Source of the DNA: Scolanthus callimorphus
Taxonomy: Eukaryota > Cnidaria > Anthozoa > Actiniaria > Edwardsiidae
Reading direction: 5' to 3'
Assembly: GCA_033964015.1 (NCBI GenBank)
Contig: CM066923.1
Location: forward strand, 9,909,978 to 9,973,977
Length of the DNA stretch: 64,000 bases
The notes beneath the pieces were generated by a model. It was not told the DNA's origin, ran no database searches, and was given only the letters and a program-made list of their open reading frames with translations. Position numbers and translations under genes: made by a program. Below, in pieces: positions 23,296 to 31,900 of the stretch; positions within the stretch are counted from its first letter, which is position 1; each line of letters begins with the position of its first letter.

Positions 23296-23387
23296 CTTGC
23301 TCCAATGAGGTCCTGACCAAAATGAGGCATGATGTCAACGTTTTTGAACATTTTATAGTTTGCTGAATCATGTCGATACCAGGGCGT

Positions 23388-23632
23388 TGGAGGGCCGATT
23401 CCAGGCAGATGTGGGGCCGATCCCAGGCCGATGTGGGGCCGATCCCAGGCCGATGAGGGGCCGATCCCAGGCCGATGTGGGGCAGATGCCAGGCCGATGA
23501 GGGGCCGATTCCAGGACGATGTGGGGCCGATTCCAGGACGATGTGAGGCCGATGTCGGGACGATGTGTGGCCGATTCCAGGACGATGTGGGGCCGTTTCC
23601 AGGACGATGTGGGCCGATATCGGGACAATTTT
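23388..23632. repeat. 22-bp tandem array, left arm
   Basis: About eleven units of the form GGGGCCGATCCCAGGCCGATGT, with CC/AC and TG/GA variants, lie between the divergent ATPase and acidic-protein genes. The right arm has about seven units (25727-25875). The length difference of four units accounts for most of the arm asymmetry. Proline-, histidine- and arginine-rich frames over the array are artefacts. Confidence 0.9.
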
Positions 23633-23695
23633 AAGACGGTTCGGGCGGAACCGTAAACATGTAATACCTTGGTAACCACCCTTACTAAGAAAACA

Positions 23696-23703
23696 TATAA
23701 AAG
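23696..23703 (+). promoter_or_regulatory. TATA box of the acidic-protein gene, left arm
   Basis: TATAAAAG lies 63-70 bp before the ATG at 23766 and directly after the 22-bp array; the same string is mirrored at 25638-25645. Confidence 0.6.
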
Positions 23704-23765
23704 GGAGATGCACAGCTAGGCAAGGCACACTTCATCTTTGACACTCAGGGGTGTACATTAGAGAT

Positions 23766-24296
23766 ATGGATGTGGAAACGACATATTCTGATGATGAGGA
23801 CGTTAACAGTCAAGACAGTGAAAAGTCAGTAGAATCTGATGATGATTCGGTAGATGAAAGCTCAGAGTCTGATGATTCTGAAGGTGAAAGTTCTGATGAA
23901 GAATGTGTCTGGAGTAAGCTCCAGGACGAAGCAATGCGCCGCCATCATCAACACTGGGAGGGACTTGTAAAACAGTACCAGCAAGTTGGTAATACCGATG
24001 AGGTCGCTGAAGCGAAAGCAACAAACGAACTTATACCCAAATTTAGAAAGGAATTAAGACAAGTGTTGTATGAAAACCTTGAATGGATGCACCGTTTGAA
24101 AAAGGACCCGTACTTTAAGAAAATAAAAAACACTATGGAGAACCTTAAGAATGATGATGGACTTGATTGGGCAGAAGCCACACAAGCAGCCATAGAAAAA
24201 CGCAAATTTTTACTGAACAAGCTGTTTAAAAAGCAGTCAGTCCCAAAGCAACCAGAAGTACCTGTCTGGAACAGAAGATTCTATAACCGATTTTGA
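23766..24296 (+). CDS. Highly acidic protein of unknown function, left arm
   Basis: A 176-aa protein. I take the first ATG (MDVETTYSDDED), although a GTG 15 bp upstream is in frame. The first 55 residues are almost entirely Asp, Glu and Ser. The rest is predicted helical and charged (DEAMRRHHQHWEGLVKQY, YENLEWMHRLKKDPYFKK), and the protein ends basic. No known domain is recognised. An AATAAA lies about 40 bp after the stop. The twin at 25045-25575 differs at one residue (Pro to Ser near KKQSVPKQ). An acidic head could mimic DNA or bind basic proteins, but that is only inference. Confidence 0.7.
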   Translation: MDVETTYSDDEDVNSQDSEKSVESDDDSVDESSESDDSEGESSDEECVWSKLQDEAMRRHHQHWEGLVKQYQQVGNTDEVAEAKATNELIPKFRKELRQVLYENLEWMHRLKKDPYFKKIKNTMENLKNDDGLDWAEATQAAIEKRKFLLNKLFKKQSVPKQPEVPVWNRRFYNRF

Positions 24297-24649
24297 GTTT
24301 ACATTCTGATTCACTTCATTCGGATTATTTCAGAAAATAAAGATCTAGATAAGAATAGAGTCCAAATGTCAATGCCCAACATATAGTAAAAGCTACGTGG
24401 ATCATATGTGTCTTGTAAAGTTTCTACCTGAGACGCTAATGAAATAAACAGCAAGTATCTTATTTTACGTTGTAAGGGTCTTTATTATATCCATTTTGAA
24501 ATCACTGTCAATCCGTGCAATCTGATTGGCTTACAACAGTGCGATTCGTTCACGTATCGCATCCTTTTGAGTCTAAGTCGCATATTTTTCTCAACCAATC
24601 AAAATGGAGCATTCAAATAAATCAACCAATCACATTTCAGTATTTAACG

Positions 24650-24691
24650 GCACTGACCAATCAAATTACAGGTAAATGTGATTGGTTGTGT
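24650..24691. other. Centre of the palindrome
   Basis: Perfect arm pairing ends at 24649 and 24692 (CGTTAAATA on the right). Inside, after a short mismatch, ACCAATCA at 24656-24663 pairs with TGATTGGT at 24679-24686, leaving a 15-nt loop 24664-24678. Several further CCAAT-type strings lie just outside on both sides. The flanking acidic-protein genes read towards this centre, so it is not an obvious promoter. Confidence 0.85.
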
Positions 24692-25044
24692 CGTTAAATA
24701 CTGAAATGTGATTGGTTGATTTATTTGAATGCTCCATTTTGATTGGTTGAGAAAAATATGCGACTTAGACTCAAAAGGATGCGATACGTGAACGAATCGC
24801 ACTGTTGTAAGCCAATCAGATTGCACGGATTGACAGTGATTTCAAAATGGATATAATAAAGACCCTTACAACGTAAAATAAGATACTTGCTGTTTATTTC
24901 ATTAGCGTCTCAGGTAGAAACTTTACAAGACACATATGATCCACGTAGCTTTTACTATATGTTGGGCATTGACATTTGGACTCTATTCTTATCTAGATCT
25001 TTATTTTCTGAAATAATCCGAATGAAGTGAATCAGAATGTAAAC

Positions 25045-25575
25045 TCAAAATCGGTTATAGAATCTTCTGTTCCAGACAGGTACTTCTGGTTGCTTTGAGA
25101 CTGACTGCTTTTTAAACAGCTTGTTCAGTAAAAATTTGCGTTTTTCTATGGCTGCTTGTGTGGCTTCTGCCCAATCAAGTCCATCATCATTCTTAAGGTT
25201 CTCCATAGTGTTTTTTATTTTCTTAAAGTACGGGTCCTTTTTCAAACGGTGCATCCATTCAAGGTTTTCATACAACACTTGTCTTAATTCCTTTCTAAAT
25301 TTGGGTATAAGTTCGTTTGTTGCTTTCGCTTCAGCGACCTCATCGGTATTACCAACTTGCTGGTACTGTTTTACAAGTCCCTCCCAGTGTTGATGATGGC
25401 GGCGCATTGCTTCGTCCTGGAGCTTACTCCAGACACATTCTTCATCAGAACTTTCACCTTCAGAATCATCAGACTCTGAGCTTTCATCTACCGAATCATC
25501 ATCAGATTCTACTGACTTTTCACTGTCTTGACTGTTAACGTCCTCATCATCAGAATATGTCGTTTCCACATCCAT
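25045..25575 (-). CDS. Highly acidic protein of unknown function, right arm
   Basis: Mirror copy of 23766-24296, 176 aa, one visible substitution (KKQSVSKQ). It has the same Asp/Glu/Ser-rich head and helical, charged remainder, with a TATAAAAG mirrored upstream at 25638-25645. Confidence 0.7.
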   Translation of the reverse strand: MDVETTYSDDEDVNSQDSEKSVESDDDSVDESSESDDSEGESSDEECVWSKLQDEAMRRHHQHWEGLVKQYQQVGNTDEVAEAKATNELIPKFRKELRQVLYENLEWMHRLKKDPYFKKIKNTMENLKNDDGLDWAEATQAAIEKRKFLLNKLFKKQSVSKQPEVPVWNRRFYNRF

Positions 25576-25637
25576 ATCTCTAATGTACACCCCTGAGTGT
25601 CAAAGATGAAGTGTGCCTTGCCTAGCTGTGCATCTCC

Positions 25638-25645
25638 CTTTTATA
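25638..25645 (-). promoter_or_regulatory. TATA box of the acidic-protein gene, right arm
   Basis: CTTTTATA on plus (TATAAAAG on minus), 63-70 bp upstream of the minus-strand ATG at 25575. Confidence 0.6.
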
Positions 25646-25726
25646 TGTTTTCTTAGTAAGGGTGGTTACCAAGGTATTACATGTTTACGGTTCCGCCCGA
25701 ACCGTCTTAAAATTGTCCCGATATCG

Positions 25727-25875
25727 GCCCACATCGTCCTGGAAACGGCCCCACATCGTCCTGGAATCGGCCACACATCGTCCCGACATCGGCCCCTCAT
25801 CGGCCTGGGATCGGCCCCACATCGGCCTGGGATCGGCCCCACATCTGCCTGGAATCGGCCCTCCAACGCCCTGGT
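25727..25875. repeat. 22-bp tandem array, right arm
   Basis: About seven units related to ACATCGGCCTGGGATCGGCC, the mirror of the left-arm array with four units fewer. Confidence 0.9.
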
Positions 25876-25957
25876 ATCGACATGATTCAGCAAACTATAA
25901 AATGTTCAAAAACGTTGACATCATGCCTCATTTTGGTCAGGACCTCATTGGAGCAAG

Positions 25958-27337
25958 ATGCCTTACAAATACAAGAGAATTTGCCCGGTGTGCAATAAGG
26001 CGAATGTTTTGTATTTAGGTGATCACTTGCGACAGGTTCATCAGATTTATGGGGGCGAGAGAAAAAGCTGGCTCAAAATAGCGGTATTTTCCCCTCCACA
26101 GACTTGTCTTGTCTCAACTACATTTCCATCCACCCCTTCAGTCAAGCAACGTGCTACACCACAAGCTACATCTTCAACGATCAAGCAATTCTCGCGTATC
26201 AGAAAAAGAGGAACAGCGAACCAAGGCCGAATTGGTTCGAGCGAAGCACCATTCTTGAATACGGAACCTTATCCCGCTTTTAAATTTCGTCACAAGTTCT
26301 CACTATTAGTCGTTGGCCCAAGTCAAAGTGGGAAAACATTTTTTGTGCGCCAGATCTTAGAAAAAGACAGAATCTTTTACGAAGACAAGAAAACAATGCA
26401 GATATATTGGTATTATAATCAATGGCAAGAAATATATAATCAGATGAAGATATCTCTGGGTGACTCCATCCGTTTCGAGCGAGGGCTTCCCGACTTTTCC
26501 AACGATCTCAATGAAATAAATCCCGAATATAACAACATTATTATTCTGGACGACTTGATGACGGAAGCTTCAGATAGTGGACTGGTCGCTCGCCTGTTTA
26601 CTCAGGGTCGCCACAGAAACGCTAGTGTGGTTCTGTTGTTACAAAACATGTTCCCAAAAGGAAAGTTCAATACCGACATTAGTCGCAATGCCCAGTACTT
26701 AGCGTTGTTTCGAAGTCCCGGCGACCGGAAACAAATAGGGATTGTAGCCGAACGTATGTTTGATAGAAATCGGGAACGTTTTATGAACGCTTATCTCAAA
26801 GAAACAGAAAACGCATACGGTTACATCTTGGTAGATAACAAACCAGATACCCCAGCACACAAGCAAGTACTGGCCGATATTTTTGGTAGTTGTAAAGTGT
26901 GTGCTATAGAAAAACGTACCATGGGGAATAACGAGCAATCTCACAATGAGTTGACGCACATTACTACGATTCAACAACCTCCAAATAAGCGCGCGAGGTC
27001 AGAACCGTGCTGGGGAATTCCACCAATAATTTGGTCAGATGCACCGCCGCACGTATGGCAAGAGGCTGTAGGATTTGACAATAAACCTATGAATACTATT
27101 CCTGACGGCTACTACATAGCCGAAATGTACAAGTCCTCGCGCAATCAAGTTCTTCCTGGCACATCTGCTTGCAACGCAGGGAATGGAAAGACCTGGTGGC
27201 CTGTCAAACTAAAACACATCGAAACTGGTGCTACAAAAGTTGTTGGACTCTACCCTGATGAACCTACTGTAAAACAATTTCTCCGTGACTCGTTCGATTT
27301 ACTGTGGCCGAGAATGAACGCAAAGGTAGATTTCTAA
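25958..27337 (+). CDS. Polinton/adintovirus-type FtsK-HerA (A32-like) genome-packaging ATPase
   Basis: 459 aa, intact. Residues 9-28 form a C2-H2-type finger (CPVC, then HLRQVH). The P-loop ATPase follows, with Walker A GPSQSGKT at 120-127, Walker B NNIIILDDL from about 192 and a glutamine-bearing strand LLLQNMFPKG from about 226. This is the arrangement of the A32-like packaging ATPases of Polintons and adintoviruses, which drive genome encapsidation. The ATG at 25958 is chosen because the finger begins at once and the twin uses the same start. It is divergent from the acidic-protein gene across the 22-bp array. An AATAAA lies about 100 bp after the stop (27440). Confidence 0.85.
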   Translation: MPYKYKRICPVCNKANVLYLGDHLRQVHQIYGGERKSWLKIAVFSPPQTCLVSTTFPSTPSVKQRATPQATSSTIKQFSRIRKRGTANQGRIGSSEAPFLNTEPYPAFKFRHKFSLLVVGPSQSGKTFFVRQILEKDRIFYEDKKTMQIYWYYNQWQEIYNQMKISLGDSIRFERGLPDFSNDLNEINPEYNNIIILDDLMTEASDSGLVARLFTQGRHRNASVVLLLQNMFPKGKFNTDISRNAQYLALFRSPGDRKQIGIVAERMFDRNRERFMNAYLKETENAYGYILVDNKPDTPAHKQVLADIFGSCKVCAIEKRTMGNNEQSHNELTHITTIQQPPNKRARSEPCWGIPPIIWSDAPPHVWQEAVGFDNKPMNTIPDGYYIAEMYKSSRNQVLPGTSACNAGNGKTWWPVKLKHIETGATKVVGLYPDEPTVKQFLRDSFDLLWPRMNAKVDF

Positions 27338-27631
27338 TCGCTTCAAAACAGAACAAAATGAACTGTGTTAGGCTAACATAGGTTAACCGGTGTGTATAAA
27401 AAGGGTCCCGAACTTATTGTAATGTTTGTATAGTTATTAAATAAAAGACGCTAAAAAGAAACAAAGAACAACGCTGTCTATTATAAACAAACAAAATGAC
27501 CAACATCATGGATTAGCTTTCTTAATTAACACACGCTTGACTCGAACATCATTTATCATATTCGCTCTATATGTAAGACGCGGAAATTAACTATACTATA
27601 ACTACACTATACTCAGATAAGAGTCGTCGAA

Positions 27632-27820
27632 TTAGGATAAAAAAAATTGTAAAAAAAAACTTTCAATAACGATTTTAGTAACCAAAGACAACTTTGCCAA
27701 CAGTAATATCTGTTTTCTTTTTATCAGGCGTAAACTCCTGATGTGTACTCTAATCTGTCCTTGAAAATGATTCTCAGCAGCATTGTATCCCCGAGATCCT
27801 AGCTTGTATTTGACTACCAT
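27632..27820 (-). CDS. Small PC4-like ORF, probably frameshifted, right arm
   Basis: 62-aa twin of 21432-21662 with the same N-terminal PC4-like half. It stops earlier because an A/T run near 27640 is one base shorter. Confidence 0.4.
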   Translation of the reverse strand: MVVKYKLGSRGYNAAENHFQGQIRVHIRSLRLIKRKQILLLAKLSLVTKIVIESFFLQFFLS

Positions 27821-27982
27821 TGTTTTGATAAAATAAAACGACCTTGTGCGTCTTTTAGAGTGGAAAAGGACCTAGTGCGTCATTTTTTAGTTAAAGAAAG
27901 CGCCTAAAACAAAGTAATTATTTGTTATTCGTCCCTATACACAAACTGTTTTCTAGAATTTATCTCGTGAGATCGATTATCA

Positions 27983-28288
27983 TTAGTTGTGTAGAGTTGA
28001 ATTTTCCAAAACGTTTAGTATTGTTTCGTTAAAGAGAAGGAGTGATGAAAACACACGCGTTCGGCTTTTATCGCACTGTAGTTTATGAATAAAGTCATCC
28101 ATATTCAGGCAAATTCCCTTCTTGATCGGAATTGAAGGATTCCCGTCGCCGCCTAGCATAAATTCGCGTATATGAAACTTTGCTTTGCCAGCAAACAGAC
28201 ACGTGGACGCAAAATAATCTGACTGATTTATTTTGCCAAGTTTGTACAGAACTTCGCCATTTCTTTCATGAACACTAGGGTTAGACAT
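27983..28288 (-). CDS. PC4/Sub1-like transcriptional coactivator, right arm
   Basis: 101 aa, predicted identical to the left-arm protein, with FAGKAKFHIREF and PIKKGICLNMDDFI. It is preceded by the mirrored direct repeat (about 28308-28387). It is the gene nearest to the right terminus. Confidence 0.7.
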   Translation of the reverse strand: MSNPSVHERNGEVLYKLGKINQSDYFASTCLFAGKAKFHIREFMLGGDGNPSIPIKKGICLNMDDFIHKLQCDKSRTRVFSSLLLFNETILNVLENSTLHN

Positions 28289-28520
28289 AGTAGAGCTGTA
28301 GTAGAGTAGAGTTTAGTATGTTTCGTTAAAGAGTACGAGTGCTGAAAACACACGCGCTAGGCTTTTATCGTACTGTAGTTTATGAATAATTAAAATAACG
28401 GTTGTTTGAATCGCGTGTCACGTCAATCAAGCGTTACCGTTGCCAAAAATGAATCTCGTTGCCAAAATTTTTGGAAACGTCGTTGACCAAACCGTAATCT
28501 AAACCACATGCATTACTACT

Positions 28521-28526
28521 AACACA
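28521..28526. repeat. Target-site duplication AACACA, right copy
   Basis: Directly follows the terminus CATTACTACT and matches 20726-20731 exactly. Confidence 0.85.
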
Positions 28527-28868
28527 TTACTGCAATAAAATCGGGTATCCCTTATTTGTGTTTCGAGAAAATAACCACTGGATACTTATGGGGGGTACCC
28601 GTATGTACCCACCACCTCTCACCATCCCTGGATACCTATCGAGTACCTTGTTTTGACCCCAGGTGGTACGCTGAGCGTGACACTCGAGACCAAAATCCCC
28701 AAACAAGACTTCCCCAAATAAAGGACTGATAGCAGTCTACGCGATAAAGGACGGATGTTCACTCGGACCGGACCCTCCCTCAGACTCCTGCACGCGTCCG
28801 TCCCAAATTAAATCCCCTCATGAAATCCCTGTGCACGCTGGAGGACTGGGAACGAGTAGTATTCCAAC
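28527..28868. other. PARL upstream region with the right half of the split MITE
   Basis: The first part (to about 28665) is the right half of the MITE interrupted by the palindrome. The remaining 200 bp contain the likely PARL promoter and 5' UTR. No TATA box is evident at a suitable distance. CAACATGGCGGC, spanning the PARL start codon, fits the YY1 consensus AAnATGGCGGC. Confidence 0.45.
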
Positions 28869-28948
28869 ATGGCGGCCGTCTCTGCGCTTGTGAGGGCTGG
28901 CAGAGTTTTCTGCGAAAATTCCTCTCTGACTAGAGTTACACCACTGAG
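28869..28948 (+). CDS. PARL: PARL exon 1
   Basis: Starts at ATGGCGGCC and encodes MAAVSALVRAGRVF, a basic presequence-like N-terminus. It ends in phase 2 at CTGAG|GTGAGT. Confidence 0.85.
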
Positions 28949-31900
28949 GTGAGTAAAATACAATAATGCAAGTGATACTCGTTGGTATTTCATGTATTGA
29001 AAACCACTCATAAGGAAAGAATGCAGTTGTTATTGATATATTGATAATGAAACTGATGAAAACTGTTGCATGGAGCCAGAAACATATCTTGAGTGAGTTG
29101 AAACGTGTAACAGTCAAACATCTCTTCGATAACAAGCGTGACCACATTCAAACATGTCAAGGTACAAATCTTGACCACATTTGGAGACGGGTTTCAACAA
29201 TCGAAATCGCGAGAGCCAATCGGAAGTGTCCTAAATGCAAAAGTGCTTTATGTCAGCATGCACGCACGCTTTTAAACCAATTTAGAAAATAACACCTATG
29301 TTGTATTGTGAATGTGCGCATTCTGATAAAGCATGTTTGTAAGAGACCTGAGAAACACGATTGTCACGCAACGCTGTCGCGCGTGTGTATGTTATTTTCT
29401 AAAAGCAATAAAAATACTTTCTGCGTGCTCTCTGGTTTCTTACAAACACTCGGGGAATGTTGGTCGAACTGATAAAACTTGAAAGACACTCTCCTTCGGC
29501 TCATGTCTTTCAAGTTTTCATCAGTTCTCCCAACATCCCCCTCGTGTTTGTAAGAAAGCAGAGAGCATGCGGAAAGTACGTTTATTGCTTAAGGAAAACT
29601 GCTCAAATGCGCACGCGATTAGCAACGGAACATGCTTATTTTAGCAGAAACTTTAATTTTGTCATGGTAAAAAAAAAAAAAATTGAGTGAGGTTTGGTGT
29701 TGTCTGGACTCGTATTTACCACTTTTTTTCGCTTTTCCCTGCCAAATACACGGATTTGTAAAACACAGCGAAACACCGCCCATAATTTCCTTGCTTTTGA
29801 TTGGCTTTCCATTGTTTCCTAAATATGGTCAAGATTTATACCCACCATTTGAATGTGGTCACGCTTGGTACGCTGTTACACGTTTCAACTCACTTCTATG
29901 TTTCTGATGGAACCGAACACTAGTCTCTATTCACAGCCTCACAGGGAAAGGTATTTTTGCTGCAGCTATTATTTAGAAAAAATCTCTACCAATTTTTCAC
30001 ACTTCCTCAGATCATGAACTTAGCAAATTTCACGTATGGTATGTAGTGTTTTAGTTTAGGCTTTTTTGTTTCATAGAATTTTGCTTCTGGGTCATGAATC
30101 ACAGCATTGAAAACCAGGAAATCATGTTTCATGGACCAGGAAGAAATCACTGTTCATGGACCAGGATGATATTATCATGGTTCATAGCTAGACATTTTTT
30201 GGTTTTCTTTTCACCTTTTCAGACGAGCGACATGCACCCCCACCCCAAAAATATGGGAGTCCCCCCCCCCCGGGTCCCAATCAGCATGCCTACACGTTTC
30301 TTTGAGCCATTACACTCCACAGATATCTCATTTCGTACTGCATGCTATTGGCTCATAGCCCGGCATGACTATTCAATTAACCAATTAATCTTGGAACCAA
30401 AAATATCAGGCCTGCAGATCCTTGTGCACAATCTTCCAATACTTCCCATAGGGGTAATAAGGGAAATTACATGTTTTCTTCCTAAGAACCCAGGTGCTAA
30501 GCTGCCAGAGATGCTCCTTGTTAAGACGGCAGCTGAGATTCAAATCTGAGAAGCATGAAGTAGGGGAGATGATCATAACTGAGGGGCGTACTAAGATGTT
30601 GATGAGACCCTTGATATTTACATTAACAGTAAGTTTTAACACCCTGTGTCCAATGGGTGTGACCTGTGTCCATGTTATAAATTGTTTGTTTTGTTGATCT
30701 GATATGATATGATAAGAAATTTTCAAAGTAACACCATTAGTTTGCTGTTCTATTACTACATATCACCTAGACCAAAGGATAGATTGAAAATCCATGGACT
30801 GAATTGAGATTAGCATAGACTTTTATTGGCCACAGAACTACAATGTGTCACACCCATCAGATACAGGGCCTTTAAGACCCCGTCCACACTACACCATTTT
30901 TAAATGAAAACAGATACTTTTTACTCCGTTTTCAAAAAGATTTGCGTCTACACTTATCGTTTTCGTATCGTTTTCGTCCATCCACACTACAATGCGTATC
31001 CATATGAAAATGCTCTTATGCATTCAGTGGGCATGCTCAAACAAGCTCAACGCATGCACATTTTGATTTGTTGGCCAACGAAATTGGTCGGGTTTGCTGT
31101 GGTGACGTCATCGTTTTCACATAGCATCGTTTTCACCTGTCCACACTAGAAAACAGCATTTTCAAATAGCTCCGTTTTCAAATCGCTCCACTGGAGAGCG
31201 TTTTCGGTGATCATTTTTGGCATTGTAGTATTGACGATAGCCGGAGCAAACATATCCGTTTTCGTTTGAAAACGGAGTAGTGTGGACAGGGTCTAAATTG
31301 TATCAATTAGATTGTTGAGTAATTGACATTGTTTACAATGCATCTTCCCTTGTTCATGTCCCCTTTAATAAAATAAAGTAGCTATTTAGTGAAAATTTTC
31401 AAAAATGCAACCAGGGGTACTTTCCATTGCGACAATTAAAATTACCAGTTCAAGTTTTCAAAAAAAAAAACAGCCTCAATGGTTACACTCCAAGAAGTGA
31501 AGTTTTACTCCAAAAAGTCAACTGCACGAAAAAAGAGAATGAAAGGGAGTTTTTAGATTGGAGGAATTTAAAAAATTCTGGTATAGAATCAGTTTCATTC
31601 TAGTATTGAATCAAATCTAGAGGCTTATGTGAGGGGTACTTTATGTCATGCAATCCTTGGCCTTAAGGGTTGCCAATACACTGACAAATTTATGCAAGGC
31701 ATTGTCTAAAACAATGGAGTGCAGTGGAGTGTATTATAGAATGAGGCAATACAATGGAGGAGAACAATACCATGCATAAATTTGTCAGAGTATTGGACTA
31801 ATATGTTGGCCTTAAGGTATAGATATAGGTTGGAGAGGTGTCCACAGAAAAAACATCGTGTCAGGTCACAATTGAACCTAAAAAACTGACTTTGGTATCA

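Larger units (their letters stand above)
20732..24663 (+). repeat. Left arm of the palindrome
   Basis: About 3.93 kb, inverted copy of 24679-28520. It is longer than the right arm by about 90 bp, which equals four additional 22-bp units in the array at about 23388-23630 plus single-base changes. Confidence 0.92.
20732..28520. mobile_element. Palindromic (foldback) Polinton-like element, 7.8 kb
   Basis: The two halves, 20732-24663 and 24679-28520, are near-identical inverted copies around a 15-nt loop. The ends are AGTAGTAATGCATGTGG and its complement, flanked by a 6-bp target-site duplication. A 5'-AG terminus with a short AGT tandem and a 6-bp duplication are hallmarks of Polinton/Maverick elements. 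Each arm carries, from the outside in, a PC4-like gene, a small PC4-like ORF, a packaging ATPase (opposite strand) and an acidic-protein gene. No DNA polymerase, integrase, protease or capsid gene is seen. Visible differences between arms are few: a T/C change near 20846, length changes in A or T runs, a handful of coding substitutions, and four extra 22-bp units in the left arm. The element is probably non-autonomous and recently formed or homogenised. Confidence 0.9.
24679..28520 (-). repeat. Right arm of the palindrome
   Basis: About 3.84 kb, inverted copy of 20732-24663. It holds the intact ATPase copy and the shorter 22-bp array. Confidence 0.92.

Noticed and set aside
23255..23728. His/Pro/Arg-rich frames (about 100-157 aa) over the 22-bp array, also 25613-26018
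   Set aside because: The array has period 22 and reads open in several frames; copy number differs between arms, and real genes start on both sides.
20732..28520. Assembly artefact (false inverted duplication)
   Set aside because: The arms differ at several positions and in array length, the centre has an asymmetric loop, and a target-site duplication flanks the whole; a pure artefact would not give these. Long reads are still the decisive test.
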